The notes: generated from the sequence alone by a model not told the origin. Counted from the first letter of the stretch, positions 34,816-43,544 are shown. The stretch is DNA of 64,000 bases from Pseudomonas matsuisoli (GCF_014647635.1 NZ_BMPO01000001.1:248001-312000), one strand, 5' to 3'. Translations and numbers: made by a program.

Positions 34816-34915
34816 GTAGGAGCCCACCGGGCTGCGGTCAGCTTGTGGGCGATCAGGGCCAGTAGCCTGCTCGGTGTTGCCCGACATAATGCGATCGCCC
34901 ACAAGTGGGCTCCTA
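34816..34915. repeat. REPIN, GTAGGAGCCCACCGGG/GTGGGCTCCTAC type
   Basis: Left unit GTAGGAGCCCACCGGGCTGC with a nearby GTGGGCGATC; right unit GCGATCGCCCACAAGTGGGC followed by TCCTAC. The two units are inverted around about 50 bp. Confidence 0.8.
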
Positions 34916-34960
34916 CAGGATCAAACGATCCACCATTCGCCTACGTAATGCCGGGCTGTT

Positions 34961-35047
34961 GTAGGAGCCAGCTTGCTGGCGATCGCGTTGCGTCAGGCAC
35001 TACCGAGTCGGCCGCCTAGCCCGATCGCCAGCAAGGCTAGCTCCTAT
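34961..35047. repeat. REPIN, GTAGGAGCCAGCTTGCTGGCGATCGC type
   Basis: Left unit GTAGGAGCCAGCTTGCTGGC with GATCGC, right unit CGATCGCCAGCAAGGCTAGC with TCCTAT, in inverted orientation. A half unit of the same type (CGCCAGCAAGCTGGCTCCTAC) ends the 251-bp duplication at 12104-12129. Confidence 0.8.
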
Positions 35048-35092
35048 TAGATCAAACAACTCGTGAATCCATCTGCGTAACACTGCGCCCTT

Positions 35093-35178
35093 GTAGGAGC
35101 CCATTTATGGGCGATCGCGCCATGCCAGACGACACCAAGCAAGCTGGCGGACCTGATCGCCCATAAATGGGCTCCTAC
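35093..35178. repeat. REPIN, GTAGGAGCCCATTTATGGGCGATCGC type
   Basis: Left unit GTAGGAGCCCATTTATGGGC with GATCGC; right unit GATCGCCCATAAATGGGCTC with CTAC. The units are nearly perfect reverse complements. A solo copy is at 7699-7726. Confidence 0.88.
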
Positions 35179-35203
35179 AGGCTCGGGCATACGCGCCGCT
35201 GCT

Positions 35204-36340
35204 CTACTCGTCGCGGCGCAAATCGGGTGGAATCGGCAGGTTCTTCAGCGGAGCAGGACGTTTGCCTTTCCCGGCCTGGAACTGGCGCAATTGATAGACG
35301 TAAGCCAACACCTGAGCGACGGCAAGGTAAAGACCGGCGGGGATTTCCTGATCGAGCTCCGTGGAATAGAACACCGAACGCGCCAACGCCGGTGACTCCA
35401 GCAGCGTGACCTTGTGTTCCTGGGCAATCTCTCGAATCTTGAACGCCACGAAATCGCCACCCTTCGCCACGAGCACCGGCGCGCCACCTTTCTCGTTGTC
35501 GTACTTGAGCGCCACGGCAAAGTGGGTCGGGTTGGTAATGATCACATCGGCCTGCGGCACCGCTTGCATCATGCGTCGCTCGGCTGCCTGGCGCTGCAAC
35601 TGGCGGATCTTGCCCTTGACCTCGGGCTTGCCCTCACTGTCCTTGTATTCGTCGCGGACTTCCTGCTTCGTCATCATCAGCTTCTGCTTGTGGCTGTGCA
35701 GTTGGAACGGCACGTCCACGGCAGCGATCAGGATCAGCCCGCAGCCCATGATCAAGGTGCTCCAACCCACGATCTGGATACTGTGCAGGATGGCGTTCTC
35801 AAGCGGCTCATGGGCGATGGCCAGCAGATCGTCCTGATCCGACCGCAACACATAGATCGCGACCATCAGGATCAGCGCAAACTTACCGATCGCCTTGAGC
35901 AGCTCGACCAATGCATGCTGGGAAAACATCCGCTTGAGGCCCGCAGCAGGATTCATCTTGCTGAATTTGGGCGCCAAGGAACTGCCGGAAAACAAGAACC
36001 CGCCGATGCCTAGCGGGCCAAGCAATGACGCCACCAACAGCAACACGAGCAGTGGCAGCGTTGCCCGCAGTGCAAGCTCGCCCGCTGCCATCAGCGCCTG
36101 GATCATGAAACGCGTTTCCAGCAGCGATTCACGCGGCAACTCAAAGCTGAGACGCATGACCGTCATCATCATTTCGGCCAACCCGCCACCGAACGCGATG
36201 AGCCCACCTGCACCCGCCAGCACGACGGCCAACGTACTCAGCTCTTTGGATCGCGCGATCTGCCCTTTCTCGCGCGTGTCCTTTTTGCGCTTTTCTGTGG
36301 GTTCTTCGCTTTTATCGGCGCCGCTTTCGCTTTCAGCCAT
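35204..36340 (-). CDS. flhB: Flagellar export switch protein FlhB
   Basis: Controls the change of export specificity from hook/rod to filament. 378 residues with a charged N-terminus (MAESESGADKSEEPTEKRKK), four membrane helices, and a C-terminal cytoplasmic domain containing the autocleavage motif NPTH (VIITNPTHFAVALKYD). A Pro/Lys-rich tail ends the protein. It follows fliR by 7 bp and is the last gene of fliLMNOPQR-flhB. A separate C-domain paralogue is at 18438-18761. Confidence 0.97.
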   Translation of the reverse strand: MAESESGADKSEEPTEKRKKDTREKGQIARSKELSTLAVVLAGAGGLIAFGGGLAEMMMTVMRLSFELPRESLLETRFMIQALMAAGELALRATLPLLVLLLVASLLGPLGIGGFLFSGSSLAPKFSKMNPAAGLKRMFSQHALVELLKAIGKFALILMVAIYVLRSDQDDLLAIAHEPLENAILHSIQIVGWSTLIMGCGLILIAAVDVPFQLHSHKQKLMMTKQEVRDEYKDSEGKPEVKGKIRQLQRQAAERRMMQAVPQADVIITNPTHFAVALKYDNEKGGAPVLVAKGGDFVAFKIREIAQEHKVTLLESPALARSVFYSTELDQEIPAGLYLAVAQVLAYVYQLRQFQAGKGKRPAPLKNLPIPPDLRRDE

Positions 36341-36347
36341 GAGCTAC

Positions 36348-37127
36348 CTACCTTGCCCGGACGAGCTCACCCAACCAGCTCAGCGCTTCGGACGAAAACC
36401 GCTGGTACTGAGAAAGGATGTCCGCCATACCGATCCAGAAGATGATCATGCCCATCACGAGCGTCATCGGAAAACCAATCGAGAAAATGTTCAACTGCGG
36501 CGCAGCTCGCGTCATGACACCGAACGCGATGTTAATGACCAATAACGCCGTAATCGCCGGTAGCGCCACAAGAAGCCCTGCGCCCATCACCCAGCCCAAG
36601 CGATTGGCGAGCAACCAAAACTGGTCCGTCAGCAAACCGCCGTTTCCGCTGGGCATTGTTGTGAAGCTTTCCACCAGCACTTCGAAGACCACGAGGTGAC
36701 CGTTCATGGAAAAGAACAGCAAAGTCGTCAGCATCGTGAGGAACTGACCGATCACCGGGACGGAGATACCGTTCGTTGGGTCGATCATCGAGGCGAAGCC
36801 AAGGCCCATTTGAATCGCGATGATTTGCCCTGCTACGACGAACAGGTGAAAGAACAACTGCAGGCTGAAGCCCATGACCGCACCGATCAGAATTTCCTGC
36901 GCGATGTACAACAGCCCTTGCAGGCTGAGCGCATCGAATTCGGGTGATGGCGGCAGCACCGGCACGATGGCAAGCGTGATAGCGATCGTCAGAAACAGTC
37001 GGACGCGGGTCGATACGATAGCGGTCCCGATCACCGGCATGACCATCAACAAGGCGCCCACACGAAACAACGGCAACAGGAAGCTGGCGACCCAGCCGCC
37101 GATCTGCGCGTCGGATAGCTCCAGCAT
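36348..37127 (-). CDS. fliR: Flagellar export gate protein FliR
   Basis: Membrane component of the FliPQR export channel. 259 residues, five to six hydrophobic helices, with the family stretch IAIQMGLGFASMIDPTNGIS and a C-terminal helix (IGFPMTLVMGMIIFWIGMAD). Its ATG overlaps the fliQ stop by 1 bp. Confidence 0.96.
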   Translation of the reverse strand: MLELSDAQIGGWVASFLLPLFRVGALLMVMPVIGTAIVSTRVRLFLTIAITLAIVPVLPPSPEFDALSLQGLLYIAQEILIGAVMGFSLQLFFHLFVVAGQIIAIQMGLGFASMIDPTNGISVPVIGQFLTMLTTLLFFSMNGHLVVFEVLVESFTTMPSGNGGLLTDQFWLLANRLGWVMGAGLLVALPAITALLVINIAFGVMTRAAPQLNIFSIGFPMTLVMGMIIFWIGMADILSQYQRFSSEALSWLGELVRAR

Positions 37128-37396
37128 CAGCCGATCACGTAGGGAATGTTCTGGTAGAGCGTCTGGATGTATTCCATGAGCTCACGTGTAAGCCATGGCC
37201 CCGCCCAGATCAACGTGACCAGCATCGCGAGCAGCCGTGGCAGGAAGCTCAAGGTCTGCTCGTTGATCTGCGTTGCCGCCTGGAACACAGCAACGATGAG
37301 GCCGACGATCAGACTCGGCACGACGAGCACACCCACGATCACACACGTCAGCCACAAGGCCTCTCGGAACAAATCGATGGCGACTTCGGGTGTCAT
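37127..37396 (-). CDS. fliQ: Flagellar export gate protein FliQ
   Basis: Small membrane component of the export channel. 89 residues with two helices (LTCVIVGVLVVPSLIVGLIV and LPRLLAMLVTLIWAGPWLTR) joined by QAATQINEQTLSFLPR, all typical of FliQ. Lies 11 bp after fliP. Confidence 0.96.
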   Translation of the reverse strand: MTPEVAIDLFREALWLTCVIVGVLVVPSLIVGLIVAVFQAATQINEQTLSFLPRLLAMLVTLIWAGPWLTRELMEYIQTLYQNIPYVIG

Positions 37397-37407
37397 GAGG
37401 CGCGCTC

Positions 37408-38190
37408 CTATAGCGTTCCGAAGCTGGCGGCAAGCGTACCGATGATCAGCCCCCAGCCATCCACCAAGACGAACAGCATGATTTTGAACGGCAACGAGAT
37501 GATCAACGGCGACAGCATCATCATCCCCATGGCCATCAGCACGCTCGACACCACCATGTCGATGATGAGAAACGGAATGAAGATCATGAAGCCGATCTGA
37601 AACGCCGTCTTGAGCTCGGACGTGACGAACGCCGGAATGAGGATGTGCAGCGGGGTCGTTTCCGCACTGGCGATATCCGTCCGCTTGGACAGTCGCACGA
37701 ACAGCTCCAGGTCGCTCTCACGGGTCTGCGCCAGCATGAAGGATCGAATCGGCCCCTCCGCACGCTCCAACGCCTCGGTCGGTCCCAGTTGCTCATTCAG
37801 GTAGGGCTGCAAGGCATCCTGATTGATGCGATCGAACACGGGCGCCATGATGAACATCGTCAAGAACAGAGCGATGCCGACAAGAATCTGGTTCGAGGGC
37901 GTCTGTTGCAGGCCCAGCGCCTGACGCAGGATCGAAAAGACGATGATGATCCGCGTGAAGCTCGTCATCAGCATGAGGAACGCCGGAATGAAGCTCAGCG
38001 CCGTCATGATCATCAGGATCTGCAGGCTGACCGAGTATTCCTGCTGACCTTCAGGATTGGTGGAAAGCGTGATGGCCGGGACCGACAGCGGGTTGCTGCC
38101 AGGTCCAATCAACGGGTTGTTCGGGCTTGGCTCCTGACCGAACGCCAGCGGCGCCAGCAACAGCGCAAAGGCCAGCAGCAATATGCGCAT
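37408..38190 (-). CDS. fliP: Flagellar export gate protein FliP
   Basis: Core pentamer-forming component of the export channel. 260 residues with a cleavable signal peptide ([18 protein letters not shown]), the family stretches [40 protein letters not shown] and [20 protein letters not shown]. The ATG at 38190 shares one base with the fliO stop; an in-frame TTG one codon upstream is less likely. Confidence 0.97.
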   Translation of the reverse strand: MRILLLAFALLLAPLAFGQEPSPNNPLIGPGSNPLSVPAITLSTNPEGQQEYSVSLQILMIMTALSFIPAFLMLMTSFTRIIIVFSILRQALGLQQTPSNQILVGIALFLTMFIMAPVFDRINQDALQPYLNEQLGPTEALERAEGPIRSFMLAQTRESDLELFVRLSKRTDIASAETTPLHILIPAFVTSELKTAFQIGFMIFIPFLIIDMVVSSVLMAMGMMMLSPLIISLPFKIMLFVLVDGWGLIIGTLAASFGTL

Positions 38191-38627
38191 CAATCCTTTT
38201 CCTTGCGTTCCCTGCTCAGCATTTCGCTGAGGCGCTGGGCAAATTCAGGCGTGGCGGGCTCGCTGTCCGTGGTTGGAACAGGCTCTTTCAATACGTGCAA
38301 CGGCGTGATATGACCGGGCGTCATACCCAGCAAGATCTGCTCGTTACCGACTTGCACAAGCACCAGCCGGTCCCGCGGTCCCAGGGCCTGACTCGACACG
38401 AGCTTGATGGCCCGACCACTTTTCGGCCCGACCTGCTGCATCCGGCGCACGAGCCAAGCCAAACCGAAAATCAAGGCGATGACGAGCAGCAAACCAAGCG
38501 CGAGTTGCGCGAACTGGCCACCGAACGTACCGCCAGTGACCGTGGCCGATTGCGCTGGCGTGGCCGCCTGCTGAGCCCAGGCAGGCAACGTCGCCAGCAT
38601 GAGAAGCCCTGCGAAGAGACGTTTCAT
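38190..38627 (-). CDS. fliO: Flagellar assembly protein FliO
   Basis: Helps assemble FliP. 145 residues: a signal peptide-like N-terminus ([20 protein letters not shown]), one membrane helix ([20 protein letters not shown]) followed by [13 protein letters not shown], and a short cytoplasmic domain with [20 protein letters not shown], the family hallmark. Start and stop each overlap a neighbour by 1 bp. Confidence 0.95.
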   Translation of the reverse strand: MKRLFAGLLMLATLPAWAQQAATPAQSATVTGGTFGGQFAQLALGLLLVIALIFGLAWLVRRMQQVGPKSGRAIKLVSSQALGPRDRLVLVQVGNEQILLGMTPGHITPLHVLKEPVPTTDSEPATPEFAQRLSEMLSRERKEKD

Positions 38628-39088
38628 CAGCGTAGCTTCTTGATGCGTTCGCTCGGGCTGATGACATCAGTCAGCCGTATGCCGAATTTTTCGTTGACGA
38701 CCACGACTTCGCCATGTGCGATCAGCGTGCCGTTCACCAGGACATCCAAGGGCTCGCCCGCAAGCCGATCCAGTTCGACGACCGAGCCCTGATTCAGCTG
38801 TAGCAGGTTTCGGATACTAATATCGGTGCTGCCAACTTCCATGGAGATGGAGACCGGGATATCGAGGATGACGTCCAAGTTTGGGCCATCCAGGCTGACG
38901 GGGCCACCGTGTTTGGGGGCGTGACCGAATTCTTCGATAGGCGCTTTTGGCGCTAGCGGCGCGGACATGCCCTGATTCATCAGTGCATCGATATCGTCCT
39001 GCGACGCATCGCCCGCCTCAGAAAGCGCGGCGGCCCATTCATCGGCCAACGCCTGCTCTTCCGCGGATGTTTCTTTTTCGTCTGCCAT
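38627..39088 (-). CDS. fliN: Flagellar motor switch protein FliN
   Basis: Part of the C-ring and docking site for FliH. 153 residues: an acidic N-terminal extension typical of Pseudomonas (MADEKETSAEEQALADEWAA) and a C-terminal SpoA domain (LDVILDIPVSISMEVGSTDI, LDRLAGEPLDVLVNGTLIAH, NEKFGIRLTDVISPSERIKK). It sits between fliM and fliO in the standard order. Confidence 0.97.
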   Translation of the reverse strand: MADEKETSAEEQALADEWAAALSEAGDASQDDIDALMNQGMSAPLAPKAPIEEFGHAPKHGGPVSLDGPNLDVILDIPVSISMEVGSTDISIRNLLQLNQGSVVELDRLAGEPLDVLVNGTLIAHGEVVVVNEKFGIRLTDVISPSERIKKLR

Positions 39089-39130
39089 ACCTGCCCTCGA
39101 CGGCCTTTACGTAATGGATCCCGGGCGCCG

Positions 39131-40099
39131 TCAGCGGCGGCCTACGGGTTCGAGAATCTGTAGAGCGAGATTGCCCTTGTGCGCGCCCAACTTGACCTTA
39201 AAGGCCGGAACGCCGTTGGCGCGCATGAACATTTCCTCCGGAAGCTCCACCGGAATGACATCCCCCGGCTGCATATTGAGGATGTCCCGCAACTTGAGCT
39301 GACGGCGCACGATGGTCGTACCCACAGGCACATTGACGTCGAGAATGTCCTCGCGCAGCGCCTTTATCCAGCGTTCGTCCTGATCGTCGACGTCGGACTG
39401 GAAGCCAGCATCGAGCATCTCGCGAATCGGCTCGATCATTCCGTAAGGCAAGGTCACGTGCAAATCACCGCCACCGCCATCGAGCTCGATGTGAAACGTC
39501 GACACGACGACCACTTCACTCGGGCTGACGATGTTCGCCAACGCTGGGTTCACCTCGGAATTGATGTACTCGAAGTTGACGTCCATGACCGCATGCCACG
39601 CCTCCTTCATATCCTTGAACGCCTGATCCAGCACCATCCGGACCACCCGCAATTCGGTCGGGGTGAATTCGCGGCCCTCGATCTTGGCGTGACGGCCATC
39701 GCCGCCAAAGAAATTGTCGACGAGCTTGAACACCAGTTTGGCGTCGAGAATGAACAGCCCGGTTCCCCGTAGCGGTTTCATCTTCACCAGGTTCAGGCTG
39801 GTCGGCACGTACAGCGAATGCACGTACTCACCGAACTTCATTACCTGCACACCGCCAACGGCAACGTCCGCCGAACGACGCAACAGGTTGAACATGCTGA
39901 TTCGCGTGTAGCGCGCAAAGCGTTCGTTGATCATCTCCAGGGTCGGCATGCGGCCCCGGACAATGCGATCCTGACTGGTCAGGTCATAGTTTTTTGCCGT
40001 ACCCGGCTCGCTGTCGGTCTCGGTTTCCACCAGGCCGTCGTCGACACCGTGCAGCAGCGCGTCGATCTCGTCCTGGGATAACAGGTCTTGAACAGCCAT
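39131..40099 (-). CDS. fliM: Flagellar motor switch protein FliM
   Basis: C-ring protein that binds CheY-P. 322 residues: the N-terminal CheY-binding peptide (LLSQDEIDALLHGVDDG), a CheC-like middle domain, and a C-terminal SpoA domain (LDVNVPVGTTIVRRQLKLRD). The start at 40099 (MAVQDLLSQDEID) is the family start; an open frame extending 78 bp further overlaps fliL and is rejected. Confidence 0.97.
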   Translation of the reverse strand: MAVQDLLSQDEIDALLHGVDDGLVETETDSEPGTAKNYDLTSQDRIVRGRMPTLEMINERFARYTRISMFNLLRRSADVAVGGVQVMKFGEYVHSLYVPTSLNLVKMKPLRGTGLFILDAKLVFKLVDNFFGGDGRHAKIEGREFTPTELRVVRMVLDQAFKDMKEAWHAVMDVNFEYINSEVNPALANIVSPSEVVVVSTFHIELDGGGGDLHVTLPYGMIEPIREMLDAGFQSDVDDQDERWIKALREDILDVNVPVGTTIVRRQLKLRDILNMQPGDVIPVELPEEMFMRANGVPAFKVKLGAHKGNLALQILEPVGRR

Positions 40100-40109
40100 T
40101 CCACGTGTC

Positions 40110-40637
40110 CTATTGCAATACGAAATTGGTGAACAGCACCTGTTCGACAACAGGCTTGCCCATTTCTTTCTGGGCAATTTCCTGAATAGCGGCGGTGGCC
40201 TGCTGGCGCAACATGTCCTTGCCCAGCGGTTTCATCAAGCCTTCGAAATCCTGCCCGGAAAACAGCATCACGAGACGGTTACGCAATACAGGCATCTGCG
40301 CCTTCAACGCATCCATGTCGGCTTTATCGCGGCCCATCAAGGCAACGCTGACCTGCATATACCGCTGCCGCCCCTGATAGGTGAAATTCACGACGAATGC
40401 CGGCGTCAGCTCTTCATAGATCGCGGCGGCCTTGGCCGGAGTAGCCGCTTCCGTGTGCTCAGCCTCATGCGCTGCGTCCTCACTCTTGCCCCCTAGGAAA
40501 AACAGGGTGACGCCAACTGACGTTCCGATCAACAGCAACGCAGCGACGACCGCGATGATGATTAGCTTGAGCTTGCTTTTCTTAGGCGGAGCGCCGTCGT
40601 CAGAAGTCGGAGCGGGCGGAGGAGCTTTCTTTGCCAT
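40110..40637 (-). CDS. fliL: Flagellar basal-body protein FliL
   Basis: Membrane protein that surrounds and supports stators. 175 residues: a Lys/Pro-rich N-terminus (MAKKAPPPAPTSDDGAPPKK), one membrane helix (LKLIIIAVVAALLLIGTSVG), and a periplasmic domain (TPAFVVNFTYQGRQRYMQVS). It is the first gene of the fliLMNOPQR-flhB unit, 50 bp downstream of a sigma-54 site. Confidence 0.96.
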   Translation of the reverse strand: MAKKAPPPAPTSDDGAPPKKSKLKLIIIAVVAALLLIGTSVGVTLFFLGGKSEDAAHEAEHTEAATPAKAAAIYEELTPAFVVNFTYQGRQRYMQVSVALMGRDKADMDALKAQMPVLRNRLVMLFSGQDFEGLMKPLGKDMLRQQATAAIQEIAQKEMGKPVVEQVLFTNFVLQ

Positions 40638-40687
40638 GCCAATATTCCGTCGTTATACGAAGAAGATGTGAAGCTGAGCGGGTACGA

Positions 40688-40702
40688 GCAAGCGTTATGC
40701 CA
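40688..40702 (-). promoter_or_regulatory. Sigma-54 promoter of fliL operon
   Basis: Minus strand TGGCATAACGCTTGC matches the -24/-12 consensus TGGCAY-N5-TTGC exactly. It lies 50-65 bp upstream of fliL. Consistent with FleQ/RpoN control of this operon in Pseudomonas. Confidence 0.88.
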
Positions 40703-40844
40703 AGCGCGGGCGATTTGCGGGTGCCGATATAACAGCACGATCGACAGATGTCACGTCAACGAGCGTGGGTGAGGTTCAGGATAGGCGAGTTAAGAGGCGG
40801 ACGCGCGCCTTGCTGAACTCGTTCTAGCTAGAGCGACATTCTCT

Positions 40845-40888
40845 GTAGGGGCGGCTTTAGCCGCCAAGGCGACTGAAGTCGCCCCTAC
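40845..40888. repeat. REP pair, GTAGGGGCGGCTTTAGCCGCC type
   Basis: GTAGGGGCGGCTTTAGCCGC and GCGACTGAAGTCGCCCCTAC form an inverted pair in the 439-bp gap between fliK and fliL. Related units are at 2881-2900 and 49182-49204. Confidence 0.8.
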
Positions 40889-40960
40889 CCTAGATAGACC
40901 CAGAGAGGGAACCGCAAAAGAACCGGTAGTGCTGGTCTGGATAGGTAAGTGACATCCATT

Positions 40961-41036
40961 GTGGGAGGGGCCGAGCTGCGACCAGCCATGCCCGCGATCG
41001 TGACACCACCAATCGCGGGCATAGGCTGCTTCCACA
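40961..41036. repeat. Degenerate REPIN, GTGGGAGGGGCC...GCTTCCAC type
   Basis: Inverted units with internal ATGCCCGCGATCG and AATCGCGGGCAT, clearly related to the pairs at 11557 and 19342 but with insertions. It ends 40 bp before the fliK stop. Apart from this element, the REP pair at 40845 and the fliL promoter, the fliK-fliL gap holds nothing recognisable. Confidence 0.7.
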
Positions 41037-41076
41037 AAAGCCTGTAAGGCCCTGATCCTAAGGTCGCTGAAGCGAA

Positions 41077-42315
41077 TCAGGCGTAGTAATCCACTAGACC
41101 TCGTCCTGCCTTCAGCGGGGTAGAAATGGCTTCGCCAATAGGTGTGACATCGACATCCCCCTCGCCTGCCGAACCGTTGCCCGAACCACCGCGCCGTCCC
41201 TGTCCAGAGTCCGCCTGCGCTTGCTGCCCCTGCCAGCCTCGGTTCATTGACTGGTCGGAAACGTTCACGTCGACCTGGTTCATGCCCTGCTGCGAGAACA
41301 TCTCCCGGAGCCGGTGCATTTGCCCTTCCAACGTATCTCGAACCGCTGCATTGGCGGACGCGAAGGTGACTTGGGTTTGATCCTGATCCATCTGGATACG
41401 CACTTCCATACGGCCCAATTCCTGCGGGTTCAGCTGTATCTCCGCAGATTTCAGGCTCTGGCTGGAAAGCCACATCACGCGATCGACCACCGCCTCGGTC
41501 CAGCCGTTTTGATTCATAGCCACTGGCTGACCGGGGACCAGCTGCGCCGCGCGATCGACTTGCCCAGCCTGCTGCGAAACCGCTTGGCTCAATGCATTCA
41601 AACGAGAGACGAATTGGTCACTGCGCAAATCGGCGGTCTTGGTATCGGCAGCCCCTTCGGGCAGGGCGATCTCCAAACTGTCGAGCGATGTATCAGCGGA
41701 TTCTTCGCCGGCGGCAACCAGTTGCTCACCGACGTTCTTCAGCGCCTCGCTAAAGCCATCGTCAGCTGTCGGTTGATCTGCGGTGGTGTCGAGTGTCGCC
41801 GTTCCCAACGTTTGTGCGACCGGCACGCTTGGCGCGCGTCCGCCTAGCGATCCCAATACGTCGATGTCTGCTTCCAGATTGCCCTGATCGACCTCAGTCG
41901 GGAAGTTCGTACCTGGCGTAAACGGCGCAGGCGTCAATTCCCCGACAGGCACGGCAGCATTGGCCGAACCGTCGAACAGACCGAACAGCATCAAGGGATC
42001 GAGTGTTCCCTCTTCCGGAGGCGCTTCATCTGAAGGCGGCAACGCGTTGCCGTCTTCGGCAACGACTGGCATGGCGGAGTCTACGTCAGGCGCCGACTCC
42101 GCATTGTCGACCTTGGCAACTTCGGGCCTGTCTCGGCCGCCTTTGGCCGCAGGGCTATTGCTTTCGGCAGGTTTGGCCTGGCTTTCCTTGTACACCTTGG
42201 AAAAGCTGGAAGCGCCGCCACTGCTTGGCTCCGCAGGCTTGGCAGCTGCTTTGGGCGCTGCTTTGGTTGCGATATCCGGCGTGGTTTGAAGTAAAAGATC
42301 GGGTCCAACTGGCAT
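41077..42315 (-). CDS. fliK: Flagellar hook-length control protein FliK
   Basis: Exported ruler that sets hook length and triggers the FlhB switch. 412 residues: a disordered Ala/Pro/Glu-rich N-terminal two-thirds and a C-terminal Flg_hook domain (SAEIQLNPQELGRMEVRIQM, VTFASANAAVRDTLEGQMHR). A Gly/Ser-rich tail follows. It lies between the HPt gene and fliL, the classical position of fliK in Pseudomonas, unlike the second FliK-like gene at 16933. Confidence 0.95.
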   Translation of the reverse strand: MPVGPDLLLQTTPDIATKAAPKAAAKPAEPSSGGASSFSKVYKESQAKPAESNSPAAKGGRDRPEVAKVDNAESAPDVDSAMPVVAEDGNALPPSDEAPPEEGTLDPLMLFGLFDGSANAAVPVGELTPAPFTPGTNFPTEVDQGNLEADIDVLGSLGGRAPSVPVAQTLGTATLDTTADQPTADDGFSEALKNVGEQLVAAGEESADTSLDSLEIALPEGAADTKTADLRSDQFVSRLNALSQAVSQQAGQVDRAAQLVPGQPVAMNQNGWTEAVVDRVMWLSSQSLKSAEIQLNPQELGRMEVRIQMDQDQTQVTFASANAAVRDTLEGQMHRLREMFSQQGMNQVDVNVSDQSMNRGWQGQQAQADSGQGRRGGSGNGSAGEGDVDVTPIGEAISTPLKAGRGLVDYYA

Positions 42316-42393
42316 CTGTCATCTCCGCCAGAAATCGAGTGGTTCCTGAACGACGATGCAAGCGGCAGGCCAATGACAAAGACGGAGAGTGTT

Positions 42394-42744
42394 TTAGAAG
42401 CGGTAGCGCTGGAGCTCTGCCTTGAAGAGAATCTTCACCACCGCATATTCCCGTTGAATCTGCTCGACCAAGAGGCTTGCCTCTTCCATACGAAACTCAC
42501 GGCAGGCGTCTTCGAGTTGACGGCAAAGATCGGCCAGCAGCGAGGCCCCCATGTTGCTGCAACTGCCCTTGAAGCTATGGGCCGCGCGGCGCAATGTGTC
42601 CGGTTCATCACCGACCGCTGACAGCATCCGCGCGCGCTCGTCCGAGTCCGCGATGAAAGTCTCGAGCAGCACGGGGTATTCGTCCTCCATGACGTCGATC
42701 AGTGTCACCAGCACGTTACTGTCGAGGTGCGGAAGGTTGGACAT
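42394..42744 (-). CDS. HPt-domain protein (HptB-like) in the flagellar locus
   Basis: A 116-residue stand-alone histidine phosphotransfer protein. The phospho-acceptor His56 lies in LRRAAHSFKGSCSNMGASLL, the classical HPt motif. It starts at 42744 (MSNLPHLDSNVLVTLIDVME). In several Pseudomonas a related HPt protein, HptB, precedes hsbR and hsbA in this exact slot between fliK and fliJ, linking hybrid kinases to FlgM and motility. Here neither an HsbR (PP2C phosphatase) nor an HsbA (anti-sigma antagonist) gene follows, so the partner is unknown. HptB identity is inferred. Confidence 0.85.
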   Translation of the reverse strand: MSNLPHLDSNVLVTLIDVMEDEYPVLLETFIADSDERARMLSAVGDEPDTLRRAAHSFKGSCSNMGASLLADLCRQLEDACREFRMEEASLLVEQIQREYAVVKILFKAELQRYRF

Positions 42745-42912
42745 GGCTTCTCCATGGTATGCCGCGCTGCCGAGGGTCGCTTCATCGGCAAGAAGGCTGA
42801 AAACGAACACGCAATTATGCCGTCGCAGCGTCTAGCGCGCCACGTCCAAGGTAGCGTGTTTGGTTTCAAGCGACGACATGGTGTTTGGGGCAGAGACGCA
42901 GGTCTACGCGTT

Positions 42913-42968
42913 CTGTAGAGAGGGTGGAACAAGCGGCTTTTCGGTACCGCGGGCTGCACCCGCCCTAC
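42913..42968. repeat. Degenerate REPIN between HPt gene and fliJ
   Basis: An imperfect GTAGAGAGGGTGGAAC unit and a clean CCGCGGGCTGCACCCGCCCTAC unit in inverted orientation; the right unit belongs to the family that surrounds the RAYT gene. It runs to 15 bp before the fliJ stop. Confidence 0.65.
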
Positions 42969-42982
42969 ATGACCCGGCAGCG

Positions 42983-43438
42983 CTACGTACTTTCGTTTTT
43001 GCGCGCTGTCAGCCGGGCGGCGAGTTCGTCCAGTTGGCGCTGCTCACGGCGGTCTTCGGCCATTCGTGCTTCATACAGGTAACGCTCCACCAGTTTCCGC
43101 AGCCCCTCGAGTCGGGCGTACCGTTCTTGCCAAGTAGTACGAACCTTGTCTGCGTTGCCGCGGTGCCAATCCACGTTTCGCTGTTGCTGCGCGATGGCGG
43201 TATCAAGCTGGGAGAGAAAGCGCTGGTAGTTCATCAGCCATTGGCCTGAGACACCTTGCTGCCCCTGCGCCACCATCTGGTTCTGATAATCCGCGCAGTA
43301 GCGTTGTAGATCGCCCAGTTTGCCCTCCGCTTGCAGCAGCTGTGTCTGGACGGCACCGAGCTGACGCGCAGCATCTCGCTCGGCCTTTTCGGCCATTTCG
43401 ATGACGGGCTTGAGACGCGCGGCGCGGCTGGTGGACAT
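42983..43438 (-). CDS. fliJ: Flagellar export protein FliJ
   Basis: Coiled-coil stalk of the export ATPase, also escorts chaperones. 151 residues, almost wholly helical coiled coil (ARLKPVIEMAEKAERDAARQ through QRQLDELAARLTARKNES), length typical. It lies 226 bp after fliI with a REPIN in the gap, so it may be read through from the fliE operon or start independently. Confidence 0.93.
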   Translation of the reverse strand: MSTSRAARLKPVIEMAEKAERDAARQLGAVQTQLLQAEGKLGDLQRYCADYQNQMVAQGQQGVSGQWLMNYQRFLSQLDTAIAQQQRNVDWHRGNADKVRTTWQERYARLEGLRKLVERYLYEARMAEDRREQRQLDELAARLTARKNEST

Positions 43439-43484
43439 AGGGGCCTTAGGATTACCTGTGTTCAGAAGCTGAGAAACGATTTCT

Positions 43485-43544
43485 GTAGAGCGGGTGCAAC
43501 CCGCGGCTGTTCAGGCATTTCCACGCGGGTTACACCCGCCCTAC
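43485..43544. repeat. REPIN between fliI and fliJ, GTAGAGCGGGTGCAACCCGCG type
   Basis: Left GTAGAGCGGGTGCAACCCGC, right GCGGGTTACACCCGCCCTAC, inverted about a 22-bp spacer. A second, different repeat (GTAGAAGCGAGCCGGGCTGC...GCCCGCCCCTAC, 43564-43606) follows in the same gap. Confidence 0.82.

Larger units (their letters stand above)
34794..35203. other. Gene-free array of three REPINs between sodC and flhB
   Basis: About 410 bp between two convergent genes, filled by three successive inverted REP pairs (34816-34915, 34961-35047, 35093-35178), all of the GTAGGAGCC...GGCGATCGC type but with different inner sequences. No coding sequence is credible here. Convergent 3' ends are the usual insertion site for such elements. 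Confidence 0.85.

Noticed and set aside
40790-41473. 227-residue minus-strand open frame
   Set aside because: It overlaps the fliK C-terminus in another frame and runs through REP repeats; Gly/Arg-rich composition without a ribosome site.
42745-42982. Remnants of hsbR or hsbA
   Set aside because: The gap holds only a REPIN and unassigned sequence; no frame resembled a PP2C or STAS domain.
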